Assembly (NCBI GenBank): GCA_001599755.1
Contig: BCHX01000002.1
Coordinates: 4,136,330 to 4,200,329 of the forward strand
Source of the DNA: Gliomastix tumulicola
Lineage: Eukaryota; Ascomycota; Sordariomycetes; Hypocreales; Bionectriaceae
Reading direction: 5' to 3'
Length of the DNA stretch: 64,000 nucleotides
The notes under the pieces are model-generated. The model saw nothing but the letters and a program-made list of their open reading frames with translations, did no database searches and was not told the origin of the DNA. Shown here one piece after another: positions 1 to 11,908 of the stretch. Each line of letters begins with the position of its first letter. Within the stretch, counting starts at the first letter, position 1. The position numbers and the translations under genes were made by a program.

Positions 1-471
1 GGACGTCGTGGGCAGACGCGAGGCCCTGGAGGCCGTTCTTGGGGGAGCCCGGGGCGCTGGTGACGGCGCTCTCCGGGGGGGAGGGGGGCAGGGAGTTGAC
101 GTGGTGGTCCCAGGCCAGGCTGCCGGGCATGGACGAGCAGGACAGGTTGCGCTTGCGGCGGTTGCCGTGGATCTGGTAGTAGTGCAGGCGGCAGGCCAGG
201 TCCGTCTTGTTGAGGTGGGCGGCGATGTGCTTGTAGGGCATCTTCTGCTCACGCTTCTCGATGAGGAAGGCCTCCTGTTGTCACTGTTAGTTGGTGGTCA
301 TAGTATACCAGGTAGGTAGGAAGAGTTGCTTACCTCGGCGACGCTCCAGGCGCGGCCACCGCCGGTCGACTGTGACTTGCGGTGCTTCATGACGCCGTGC
401 CGGCTGCTGTGGACAGCGTGTGCTGTGGGAACGTACACGGTCTGGCTGTGCTCCATGATGGTGGTGCTCAT
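1..471 (-). CDS. Myb/SANT-like DNA-binding protein, 3' end cut by window edge
   Basis: Two exons are visible on the minus strand: 471-334, and 274 running off the window at base 1. The 59 bp intron (333-275) has a GTAAGC donor and a CAG acceptor and keeps the frame. The start ATG at 471-469 is followed by about 38 residues of basic, Ser/Thr-rich sequence. Then comes a SANT/Myb-like helix block (residues about 40-87) that begins AWSVAEEAFLIEKR, continues through HIAAHLNKTDLACRLHYYQ and ends in the basic HGNRRKR. The tail is rich in Pro and Ser. A nuclear DNA-binding or chromatin role is inferred from the fold alone; no target can be named. A run of CCA triplets lies just upstream of the start in the transcript. 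The C-terminus is missing, so the full length is unknown. Confidence 0.72.
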
Positions 472-489
472 GATGTCTGTGTGTGAAGG

Positions 490-518
490 GTGGTGGTGGT
501 GGTGGTGGTGGTGGTGGT
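490..518. repeat. (TGG)n microsatellite
   Basis: About nine TGG triplets in a row lie 20-50 bp upstream of the start of the minus-strand Myb-like gene, so they read as (CCA)n in its leader or promoter. Confidence 0.9.
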
Positions 519-1512
519 TGTTGATGGATGTCTTTAGTAGGCGCTCCTGATATTATCGTTCTGAACTAAGATTAAGTCGTGGCAACCAGGCCCGATGATG
601 ATTGTCGTTCTAGTAAAGAGGTTGTAGGTGGTATTAAGTGTAGTCGTGGTAGTCGGCAGCCAGCTGCGTCTGTGTAGTTGAAAGAACGTATTAAAACGAG
701 AAAGAAACAAGAACTTGGTTATGGGATGAGCACTGTGATCAAACAGGTGCGGGTATCATGATCCAGAAGGAAAAAGAAAAGTTTTGTAAAACGAAGGGCG
801 GGGAGGCACGTCAAGATATATACACAAAAGTGAGATACGACGATGGGAAGGGGGAAAGAAGGCTGTCAAGACCCAGGGTGGCGGAGTGTATGCTATGCTT
901 GGACCAGCACGACCATCTCTAACAGTTGCCGCTCGCGGTCTGCATGCATATGCATGCATGGTGGGACTCCTCCTCTCTAGTTTCGAATCCCCGGTATCAT
1001 CGCCCCCTACCCTGGTGGAGGCAGGTATAGTTGAGACGAAAGCTCGACGATGGATGTTGCGGTATCTGGGACAGCCGGCTGTGACTGGGGTGTGTGCCGT
1101 GTGTGGGCACTAACTAGGTAGGAAGAGTGTCTCGCCCGTCTCATAGTCGCTGAGCCCGAACCCTTGTCTGTTGTAGCAGCCGCACGTTTGATCTCCCGCC
1201 CTTTTTCGTTTCTGGTGCTGCGTCTTAGTTTTTTGCCCCCCATTCGTCCCATCATGTTGCTGGGCTGTTGCTGTGGTTTTAGCTGTTCGCCTCCCCCTTC
1301 TTTGTGTTTCTGTTCTCGAGATCCTGGTCATCGTGTTTTGGCCTGGCTTCGGCAGGTCACGTTCCCGGAAACATGCCCCTCAAACATCATGTTCAAATTT
1401 TTTTTTGAGGAGGCAATGGAGACCTTGGAAAGAGGGCTAGTTATAGGCAGGGCTGAAATGCCATAACATCATGGATGGCCAAACCATATTGCTTCGTAGA
1501 ATTACGCAGGGC

Positions 1513-1646
1513 AATATCGACCGGTGCGACCTGGGTAGCGTGAGATGGAGTCGCATTCTATTAATATTGGCCGGGTTTTCCTCGCGCTTGTTATAGGCCG
1601 GCGGCCATGGCGGCGCCCCCCTCCCTCATACGAACCGGTCGATATT
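1513..1646. repeat. Inverted repeat pair with 13-bp perfect arms
   Basis: AATATCGACCGGT at 1513-1525 is repeated in exact reverse complement at 1634-1646, with 108 bp between the arms. One base beyond the inner end the match resumes for two bases. This could be a short MITE-like relic or chance; no coding sequence lies between the arms. Confidence 0.5.
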
Positions 1647-4600
1647 CATTATTTTGTTTGTTTCTGGCTTGTCAAGGAGGTTTCTCAGCATGGACTCCCA
1701 CGCACGCAGGCGACGTATAGCTGGATGAGTTATATGCCCACTTAACGACGGTGGCAGTGGGTGGCGGGGTTCGAGTTACAGTGCACCTCATGCATGCATG
1801 CATCTCCCTTGGATAACGGCGCCAGGCGAGACGTCATCCTGCGAATCCAACTTAGCGCCACAGGGGGCGAGTCGATGTCTCCGATTAGGCTGTTCAGTGG
1901 CTCGACTTGTTTCCCCTGACTAGAACAGCTGGAGAGAGCTAGCAGACTCGCCGTCAGTCTCACGAAAGGTCACCAAGTCCACCCGCAGACATACTCGCTC
2001 GCAATTGACGCTGGCTTCATGGAATGATTGCCGACCCAGCGTCTGAGGGCGAGGCTAAGCAATAACAGCCCCCCTGTTTGGCTCAGGCCCTCTCCATATT
2101 GGGGAAGCTGCGTATCGCTGGGGGGTCCCCTGAAACCCCTTAGCGCCTCGGCAGGATTTCATCCTCGTATCAGCCTGACCCCCCGTCCGAAAAGACGTCT
2201 TCTGAGCTTCAAAAACGCATCTGCCGAAAGGCGACAAATATCAGACGCTAGAAAAATTAAATAACACAATCCGGGAAGCGAAGGAACCCATGCAGGCGGT
2301 GCTGCGCGGCGCTGATCTAGATGCACTTGCAATTTACGTGATACTTCGTGCCGCCGAGCTCGCATGGCAACCGTCGTGGCTGCTCTGTTTTGAACGTGCT
2401 TCGTAGCCGCCATCAGGGGTCGTCGAAACACGACTTGGGATGAAAAGATTCATCGCCATCCCTCAAGTTGAGGACGTGCACGGCCCCCGCCAGCACGCAC
2501 ACACACTCTGGGGCGAATGTTACCGTAGTCGGCTTGCTGAGCGACCGCAGCCAAGAGCCTACTCAAGAGATGATCGATCAGATGTGTCTCTGATCAGAGA
2601 CGAAGGATCAAGCTTGAGTGCTAGATGCATTGCACCAACGCACGAGACTGTCTTGCCTGGGTCGACCTGTGCGCGACCCCGTCAGTTTCAAAACACCGTG
2701 CATCTTCGCCCGTTCTGGAGCGCGCCAGAGTTTCCAAGTTTTTTCCTTTTTTACACAGCCTGGAGGATTTTCCTCGACACCGGCCAGGGAACGTCGACGG
2801 TGCTTGCGGTCAGCACGGATGGTATTGTGGCCTGCCGCCGTTATTCCACCACGGTCTCTGCATATAGGGTCGTGCAAGGGCAACTCGGTGGCTCCCCATT
2901 TCGTCCGTCTTTCGGAGCAAGGCTCTCTGATAGGTGTTCCATGACGAGTTGAAACGCCTGTGTTCGGAGAACCCTGGACCCCCCGCTATGGGCTTCGTGT
3001 TTCTGGTTCCAACCGGATAAGATGGCTCCGATGTGCCAGATTGTCATCTTGTCCCAGCTCTCAAACAAATAACGCTTTAGCGACACAATGCCGCTAAGTT
3101 ACTGGGCCTCACGTGCGCAAGTTTCCAGCAGGTCGGCGACGCACCGTATGCTCGCTTCGCTGCCACCCTTATCTAGGGCCCGTTGCCGGTGCCGTGAGCA
3201 GGAAGTGCGGATTCCCATCGACCCGTGCTCTGCTCTGTTAGCCAGTGTGTTGTCCTGAGACGAGTAACAACTCCGGAGTGGTCTGTCTGGCGGGTTGGTG
3301 GTCTGGATCACAGAGATGCCGTGTTGTGCATGCACTAACTTGCGTCACGGGCGTGACGACCCCAAAGGGCGCATGATACAAAGGCGGACATCTTGCTCAA
3401 GCTTGCCTTGGCTCATGCCCCGGCGTCGCAAAGAGACGTAGGACAGCAGCTCGGTGCTTGTCACCTGGCGGTATCCGATGAGCTCCGGTTCCAGCAAGGC
3501 GATGGGTTGCCTTCCGATGAGTCAAGAGGACCTCTGGGTTCCGTTCAATCTCTGGCACGCATGATTACCTCAATCGATTTCAGCACGTTGGAGGGAAGAA
3601 CTCCTCAGGCAGGCCTCGCCAGCTGCACATCGTAAAACGCGAGGTAAAACGGTAGAGACGAGATGTGCCGGCATCAGTCTCGTCCCGCCTCCGTGAAGGC
3701 CATCGTCTACTGTTTTCGTAGCTACAGACGAAAATCGCGAGTCTTTGCAGGAAAAAAAACATGCCCGACCGACTTCGTTCGAACGTATGCAAAGGTGTGC
3801 TACCAACGGAGCTCGTACGTTGGGCGCCAGGGCCTCCAAGCTTCGAAGCCCATCGCGCCCCCTTTTTTCAATCGTGTGCTCTCGTCAACAGGTGTGACGA
3901 GAAATCCGGAAGAATTCACTGGTCGAAGGACCTGGGTCTGACAGCCTCTGCGAACCATACCGATTGGCGTTGTCATACTGGCCGCGTGACGTTGCGTTGG
4001 TGGCCCAAGACCGACAGAGGAGAACGCCTTGCTTCGCTGTGTGCAGATCGCTGGTGACTGGGGGCGTCTGGCGGCTCACCGCCAGATGATGATGCCTGGG
4101 TACCCAAGGCATCGAGGGTCAATGTTGGTGCGCTAAATTTTTGAGGAGTGAGAGGCAGTAAAAGGCAAAAAGAGAAGAAGAGGTCGAAACCGTTGCCAAG
4201 AAGTCATCTGTTGGCAATGGCAGCCGGCTGACACGCTGGTCGAAGGGCAGTGGGAATCTTATTAAGAATCCAGGGGACTTTGCTGGTACTCGTGGGCGAG
4301 GTAACCATCTTGGCTTGGCTTGTATTTTGTACAGAGACGCTCTCCAACGGATGGGCAGGTACCTGTCTCCATGTGGAGGTGGAGTAGGGGATCTCGGAAC
4401 AGCGACCGAGATGCGGCTCTCCTCCCTTGCTTAGGAGCCTTTGGCTGCGTTCAAATGGCCAGCAGATGTCGCGCGTTGGCTGCTGGCACGTGTGTGTGCG
4501 TTTGGAGCCGTTGGATGCTGCGCAATGTTGAGATCCTGACCGTTGAGGCGTCCGGTGGCCGACACGAGTCCGAGTCACGCCCTGCCAACACGTGACTCGT

Positions 4601-6638
4601 GGGGCGCACCCTATCGACCAAATAGCAGTGGCTGGGTGATTATGGTGTGATGGTCTGTCGCCCTCGGCTCGCTCGATATTGCCGTGCATTTCGATGCCGA
4701 TCGCGACGTGAGATTCATTTCCGGGAGGAGACATGTCGGGATGCGTTTCTGTAATGGCGTCCGGACCTCATGCAGGATGCAGTATCCTGGTCCTTTAGCT
4801 GAGGCCCTCTATATGGGAGGTACTGGGTACGACCGCATGTGGTATTCGTGGCCTGAGGAGAAAAACAGTGCGCGACAGTGCTGTAGCTACTGTGTCAGAA
4901 ACCGGCTCCTGGCGGGCGCCACGGGGGGCGACAGTGCAGAATTGGGGTTTCATTGCGCTAAATTACAGTTGCAAGTGTAAATGGCACTGTGACGTGGATT
5001 CTCCACCGTGCGGTAAGATGAGCCCCGCTTTTGGGCAGATTTCCCTCCCGTTCGTCAGAAAGGACAAGTCCCCAACCCTACCACCTTACCCGCCAGCCAT
5101 CCTTTCCAAAACATCCCCCTTTGTATCTCCTGAGGAGTGACTTACCCAGGAAGTACACCATCGTACTCGTCCCCTTCCACATCTTCCTCCTGCAACCGTG
5201 ACCTCTAGCTGCCCGGCAAGCTGTACATCAGGACTCCACTGCGTGTACATCGCCTCGACCCAGCCAGAGAGTCCCAGCAAACGGTATCGCATACTAGTTC
5301 ACGATCGCGAAACATCGTCGTCGCCGTCGTGCGCTCCGGGAAACCTCGTGGCCGCGGCCTCCTCACACCCTGCGCACAGGCACACACGCAGACACGCAAC
5401 CTGCAGCCGGCCCAAGACACGGCACACTGCAGCGCCGCCTCTCAAATTTTACGGCTCACCTCACCCATTTCCCACCGTCGCCACCGGCGGGCTCACCCAA
5501 CCACAACACGCGTGTGTGTTGTAATCACTCATCCAAACCAACGCACGCACCCTGGACAGACCAGAAAAAAAAAGGGAAGGCTGATCACTTGGCCCCCCCT
5601 CCCCCAAACCACTTCCTAATCTAATCAAACGACGACATCAGCGATACTTTCTCGCTACTTTTCTCTTTCCTCCCATTAACATTTTCTTCTGCACATCATC
5701 TTTTTCCCACTCGGCATTCCTCCCCCCAGCATCTCTTCGGCGCCGAACCAATTTTTTTTTTTTTGCGCGTTGTACCAGGTTGCGCCTGGACAAGCTTCGT
5801 CAGCGCCTGTACCACCAACGAGTCGACGCACCATCCCTACCAGCAAGGCAAATATCCGATTTGTGCAGATATAGGGCCACCTTATTCCCTTTCCTGCATA
5901 ATTAACTTTCTCTGTACCCGTTCTCTCTGTACGAGGTTCCTGTGGGCTTCGTCCGACACCGTGTCGCCATCCGGGACGCGACAAAATACATCATAATACG
6001 TCTCCTCGCTCTAGCACGCACGCGCTTCCTCCGGGGCGCCCTCACGATATAATCGTAAGTACCACATTCCATTCTTTCTGCGCTGGCATCAACATCTCCC
6101 CCCCCCCCCCCCCCTCTTTGCATCACGGAGCGACGTTCTATTCGGATCAGCATCTTGCATTGTCACTTGATCCCGTCGCGACCACTACAGCTCTCTCACG
6201 GACTGCTGGTCAATTTCGCGTGTCAGCTCCGTACAGGCAACCGTTTTGGTGCCAATGTCCGAGCTAGGCCGTACATGGCGATGAGCTGCTGGTTTAGGTG
6301 ACCCCCCTCCTCTCCCTTGGCACCCACCAAGACAGAGGCACGCGCCGTTTATTGCGGGCGATCAATTTTTCTCCCCTTCCCTTGCCCTCTGTCGCTTTTT
6401 TCTGCACAGCCCTGTCTCTGTCCTGGGGCGTTTCCCAACCTTCTTCAGCGGCCCACTGCCCGCTTGTCTCTGTCGACTGAATTCTACTACCTTCTCCCTC
6501 CCTCCCTTGACTGCGATGCCGAGCACCTCCTGATCTCTGTCACTCATCATTTTACGCGCGCCCGTCAGTCGCCATTGCACGAGAGCTGTTGGTTCTGTCG
6601 CAACGAGAGAAGGAAGCTAACCGTCTCCATTTTAGACC

Positions 6639-8176
6639 ATGCAGCAATGGCAGGTTGGTCCCATGCCGGACTACGTCTACAACTCCCCCCACCAACCAAA
6701 CCCCAATGACATACAGTGAGTACTTCCTCTCCCTGTCCCCGGTACTCAGCCAAAACATCACTCCTGGCCGAGGCCACTCGGCCCACCTGCCACCCATCTC
6801 GCTGCACACAATATACCCCGTACGCGGCCATGACTCCCCATCTCATGTAGCCTCGACCAACAAAAAGGGTCGAGGCTTGCTGCCGCTGGTGTACTTGGGA
6901 CGCAAACAGCTGCGTTGCGTGTTACACCCTGCCCTTTGCTGTTCGCTGGCGCGACTTCACGTTACTTCTGTCGTGGCGGCTTGCTCGACCTCGCGATACC
7001 GTCTACGCCCAACCCCCCCCTCTCACCACACCCTCGCTACCCAGTCGTCCTGTCCTGATTTCTCACAATGATGACCGGGTTCATCATGCCATTGATGGCG
7101 CGTCCTCTCTCCTCGAGATTTGCTAACTCTTGTCGAGGCACCATCCGTACCAGCAGCAGGCCGACATGGCCCGCCGCAATGAGCAGCAGCGAATGGAGTT
7201 CCCTTACGGCGGCCAGCCCCCTCAGATGCCCCAGCAGCAGCAGCAGCAACATCATCCGACACCTGTTCAGCCCCCGATGAATGTTCCGCAGCAGCCCCCG
7301 AATGCCCAGCAGCCGCAGCAGCAGACTCCCACCCAGACGCCCGCGCAGCCACCGAGCAGGCAACGGAAACGAGCCGCGCCCTCTGCTACTCCTGTTCCGG
7401 CCGTGACTGCTCCGCCTCCGGCTTCCGGTACTCCCACTCAGACCCAGCCTGCCGTACCGGCGCCTCCAGCTGCCCAGGCTGCAACCCCGGCCACCCAGCC
7501 CCAGGCTGTAACGGACGACGCCAACGCGAGTGCTGTTGTCCCTCCCCCTGCCAAGAAGAGCCGGACCAACACTCCTTGGACTCCTCAAGAAGAGCAGCGG
7601 CTCAAGCAGATGCGCGACGCTGGAAACAGCTGGGCCGAGATTGCCAAGGCGAGTTCTCTCGGCGCGACACCATATGGTGCAAGTGGAACCTCTGTCGGCT
7701 AACCGAGTGATGCAGACCTTCCCTACCAGAACAGAGGGCTCTGTGAAGAAGCACTGGTACAAGGTTGGTTTCTTCTAGCTAGCACTAGTCCTCTGCGCTT
7801 GATTCTGACCGACTATAGGACATGCACTATGCTGAATTTGCCGAGGACGAGGTAAGTGTTTTCCTCCAGCCCTTGATTCCGCAGGCACCTTCTCACAACT
7901 TTACAGAGCCAGGCACTTCTGAATGCCATTAAGGACTACGAAAATAACAAGTGGAAGGTCATCGGCCAGAAGGTCGGCAAGCCGGCCAAGGTTCGTCCCC
8001 AAGTTTTCAGTGTCGAACTGACTGGGTCGCTGACACTACTGTGCGACAGGCATGCGAACAATACGCCAAGGAGCATTTCCCTGGTATGCCTATATAATTG
8101 GTTTTACACGCACATGTATGGGAGGCCCTAGCGACTAACCGATCCGCTAGAGATCTTCAACGGAAAGAATCGGTAG
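6639..8176 (+). CDS. Q/P-rich protein with C-terminal Myb/SANT-like domains
   Basis: Seven exons give 270 residues: 6639-6715, 7138-7648, 7716-7763, 7819-7851, 7907-7990, 8050-8083 and 8151-8176. All joins keep frame. The N-terminal 170 residues are low complexity (Gln, Pro, Ala), with a basic patch near SRQRKR that could act as a nuclear signal. A Myb/SANT-like domain begins at TPWTPQEEQRLKQM and continues across the third and fourth exons (TEGSVKKHWYK). A second helical block follows (LLNAIKDYENNKWKVIGQKVGKPAKACEQ, given here only as a landmark in exons 5-6). It is probably a nuclear DNA-binding or chromatin factor, inferred from the domains. The first intron is long (422 bp). The second starts with GC rather than GT: AAG before GCGAGT is the only join I found that continues the SANT helix in frame. 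Confidence 0.82.
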
Positions 8177-10405
8177 GATCGGTACGAGGTTGACCAGAGG
8201 CGTCGCAGACCAATCACCGGCATAAGTACAAGCAGCTTGCACTCTAATTTCTCACTGTGCATTGACTCGACGGCTTCTCGATTTTGAAGCTTGCGTGCCT
8301 TCCGAGTACGATCTCCACAACTGGCGGCGATTCCCATCGACCACTGCCCAGAGGCCAGATCAACACCGTCATGGCTCTGGCGGCTAATGTACATTCTTGT
8401 TTGTTGGGAAACCTCTATCGGAGATGCGACTTGGCAGGATCAGACTGTTGACTTCATATTTTCTACTTTTCTTTGACACAACCTTTTATGTCTGCTTTTC
8501 GGGGTTTCCAGCCTCATTATTGTTATTCGCGACAAAATCATCGGGATTGGGGTTTTACGCAACGGCAACAGAACGGGTTCTGCGACCTTTTTGTGGGAGG
8601 CAATGAGAGACGCGGGTAGTCATAATCTTGGGATACACATCGCCCTGGACTACGCGACTGAGTACTTGTTGCTTTCACACGGGGGCGTTGACTATGTCTG
8701 GCGGGAGTCTGTTGCGGAGGACCGGGCAATTCATCTTAGAGAGGAGGGTTCAGGCTGACTTAATATGGGAGAAAGACTGCTGAGGCATGAGGCATGGCAA
8801 TAGGAGCCATTCCTCCATCGTGGTGTGGTTTATACCCAATTGAATGATCATGGCGTTGTTCCGGCATCTGCAGATACAGAGTTCCTGGGCCTTCTTGTGT
8901 GACTATGCGACTCTCTGAGGAGTCTCTACGACGTGACAGTCGTGGCTCCGACCCCGTTGTCTTCCACTAGTAGCGAGTTGTGACCTTGGCAGCCAACGAC
9001 CGTTGATGGTGGCGGCGCCTCCCAGACGTTGTGCGACGACGCGGATTGCCTATTTCAGCCTGTAAGACGGCAGTGCGCAGTCCAGACGGTCGAGCCAACG
9101 GTCGTGCAGAAGAGTTTTGGGAAGCGTCTGTGACGAAATGGAACAGCAGTTCATCGGCTGACGAGCACGGGAAGGACATGGGTGTATTAGAGACACACTG
9201 CTCTTGGTGATTTCGAGGTACATCGACGGGTGGAGACCGGGGGCTCGCGTGGTCAAACGAATTGACTTTTGCTTTGAGCCTCAGGTCGCGTTTTTGCACG
9301 CCGCTGCACCTTATTTTGTGCGGACGGCCACTATTGGTATTAGTGTGTAGGCAGACTTGGGACGAAGGGGTCGCTGTGTGCGTGCCAGAAGCCTTGTTGT
9401 TTACTATTCACGTCCTTAGGGCTGGGAGGGAATACGAGGTGAATCATTGAATTCTTCGTATTTGTTTGCACCCACCACCATACACACACACGTGGACGGA
9501 ATGTATTGCTCACCAACCGGCTGCAGGGAAGGTACATCCCCCTCACTCCTGCCCTCCGCCGACAGAAAAACAGATGCTTCTTGGCTCGGGAACCACGGAC
9601 TGATGCAATTCTCGCCTTTCTGTCACCCAATCACAGACCAGGGGGGGGCGATGCTCGCCCACTGCAACCTTAGCGGTCCCGTCGGCCTCCATTTTTCGCG
9701 CTGCGCTCCTTTTTTTCCCATACCCCTGGCCCGGGGGGCTTGGTCTGGTCTGGTCTTGCTGGTGCTGCTGCCCCATCCCATCCCGTCCACTGCCTTCTTC
9801 CTCACTCCTCATTCTCAAACGCCTGTCTCATTTGGCATCTTCTTCTCCCCGTTAAAGGCACTGCCCGTCACGAGGGGTTTCCATTCGTTACTTGAAGACG
9901 TCCGTTCGCTATACGCCCTGCTGTTTGTTCGTCTCGTGTTTTTTTTTTTTTTTTTAACTTCTTCTCCTTCTTGCCTCGCGTGTCACACCGAGACCCTACC
10001 TCCCCCGTTCCGGATTGTTGCACCACAGCTGTGGGCGTTGAAGAATCGACCTCCCTCCCCGGACTGACAGCCGCATGTCTTGGATGCTGCACTCACTGTC
10101 GAATTAAAACACCGGACCGGCGGATCTCGACATCAGACCTGCAGCATCATCGCTTCGTTGCGATAGGCGCTGCCTGGGCTCCTGCCTCGACTTTTTCGAC
10201 GCAATTTTCCCCCCAGCCCTACCCGCACGCTCGTTTGCCCGTTGGCTTGCCCTGGGGTGCATAATTTCGCGATTTGCCACCCTCGCGTCTGCTTTTTTTT
10301 TTTTTAATTTCACACCATAATACTCCGTACGAGGGTCTGCCTGCAAGACCGGAGTAGATATTCCCTAAATCGTCTTCGAACCCGACCCAAAAACCGAACC
10401 TCAGG
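8177..10405. other. Intergenic region, no gene seen
   Basis: It holds the 3' flank of the Myb-like gene and the promoter of the GH16 gene. ORFs here (for example 9447-10067 plus) are C/T-rich leaders without domain features. Pyrimidine-rich blocks and a poly-T run at about 9940-9957 occur in the second half. No RNA gene was recognised. Confidence 0.6.
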
Positions 10406-11908
10406 ATGTTGAAGTCTCTCGTTTTTGCCGCGCTCTTTAGCGCTTGGTCGGTTGTGGCCATCGAGTGCTCCGTCAACAAGCAGTGCCCCGAGTCAACGCC
10501 GTGCTGTGGCCGTAAGTTTTGACGGGTTCTTGTCTGGTTTTCCATTTGAAGAAAAAAGTGCTAACATGGCGAGCAGAGTTCCACGAGTGCGGTGTCGGCG
10601 CCTTCTGCCTCGGCGGCTGCAACCCGCAGTCATCCTTCTCCGTGGATTCCTGCGTGCCCGCGCCCGTCTGCGAGGACCGCGAGATTGACTTCAAGAACCT
10701 CGACCGCGTCAAGGATATCAGCGAGTACCTCGGCGACTCGGACAAGGCGGACTGGGTGGCCTCTGGCGAGCCCGCGATCCACAACGACGGCGTGCTGCTG
10801 ACCATGCCCAAGGGGAGCGTGGGCACCGTGCTGTCCTCGACCACGTACATGTGGTACGGCAATGTCAAGGCGCGCATGAAGACGAGCCGTGGCCGCGGTG
10901 TCGTTACTGCCTTCATTCTCTTCTCCAATGTCCAGGATGAGATCGACTACGAATGGGTTGGTGTCGATTTGGAAACTGCCCAGACGAACTTTTATTTCCA
11001 GGGTATTCCTAACTGTGAGTAATGTTTTTTTGTCTTACCAGCAGAGTGATATAATGAAGGGTGAAGAACTCGGGACTGACCTTTGCCCAGATAACAATTC
11101 TGCTAATATCAGTTTGTCAAACACCTTCTCTGAGTTCCACGACTACGAGATCCGCTGGACGCCCGACAAGATTGAGTGGCTCATCGACGGCGAGCTCGGT
11201 CGCACCCACGAGCGCAAGGAGACTTGGAACGAGACGTCTCAGAACTGGGAGTTCCCCCAGACCCCCGCCCGCGTGCAGCTGTCGCTCTGGCCCGGTGGTC
11301 TCGAGAGCAACCCCAAGGGTACGGTCGACTGGGCTGGTGGTGTCATCGACTGGGAGCACCGGGATATCAAGGACGTTGGCTACTTCTATGCCACCGTCGA
11401 GTCGGTCAAGATTGAGTGCTTCAACGGAAATGGCATCGGGTCCAACAAGAAGACCAGCTACATCTATGACGATATTCGCGGAACCAACGACACTGTCGTC
11501 GATAGTGACGAGAAGCACATCCTTGCGTCCCTGCAAGCCACTGGTCTTGATATGGAGAAGGGAAAGCCCAACAACGACAACAAGAACGACGATAAGCCGA
11601 GCGATGATGACAAGAAGGATGATGCGCCAAGCGTTCCCGGCGGCGTCTCCCCTGGTCAGGATCACAGCGAAGAGGACTCGTCGAGCGGCGGCAGCGGCAG
11701 CGACAACAGCGGCGGCGGCGGTGACAACAGCGAGCCTGCCCCTCCTCCGTCCGACTCGACCTGCCAGCGAGGCCAGTTCTGCCAGGGCCTGGATACCAGC
11801 AACAGCGGGTCCACGGACTCTGGAAACGGGAACACGGGCGACGGCACCAAGTCGAGGGCAAGCGTTCTGGCCATGGTTGTTGCAGGCTTCGCCCTGTACT
11901 GGCTATGA
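10406..11908 (+). CDS. GPI-anchored Crh/Utr2-type glycosyl hydrolase family 16 cell-wall enzyme
   Basis: Three exons (10406-10511, 10577-11014, 11091-11908) give 453 residues. An N-terminal signal peptide (MLKSLVFAALFSAWSVVA) is followed by a Cys-rich module resembling the chitin-binding module of Utr2/Crf proteins. The GH16 catalytic motif DEIDYEWVG carries the two acidic catalytic residues in the Crh family pattern. The C-terminal 130 residues are Asp/Lys-rich and then Ser/Gly-rich, and end in a short hydrophobic tail (ASVLAMVVAGFALYWL) typical of GPI attachment. Family knowledge: Crh enzymes transfer chitin chains onto beta-1,6- and beta-1,3-glucan and so cross-link the wall at the outer face of the cell. 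Intron borders are GTAAGT/CAG and GTGAGT/CAG. Product family is sure; the exact paralogue is not. Confidence 0.93.

Larger units (their letters stand above)
472..6638. other. Long intergenic region between two divergent Myb-like genes
   Basis: About 6.2 kb in which I find no convincing gene. ORFs of 100-176 codons occur (for example 2440-2952 plus and 4204-4734 minus), but they have no recognisable domain, no matching splice pattern and mixed codon use. The tract holds a (TGG)n run at 490-518, an 18-bp palindrome at 941-958, a 13-bp inverted repeat at 1513-1525 and 1634-1646, and a hairpin at 4067-4086. The last kilobase becomes strongly C/T-rich with few purine stretches, which fits a promoter and long 5' leader for the gene starting at 6639. 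Confidence 0.6.

Noticed and set aside
940..1000. tRNA-like TTCGAATCCCC box near 979
   Set aside because: The upstream 60 bases cannot form the acceptor, D and anticodon stems of a tRNA.
4067..4086. Hairpin TCTGGCGG-CTCA-CCGCCAGA
   Set aside because: Looks like a bacterial terminator, but lies in a fungal intergenic region with no gene or T tract beside it; probably chance.
4204..4734. Minus-strand frame of 176 codons in the first large gap
   Set aside because: No domain, no codon bias like the real genes, no splice sites that extend it.
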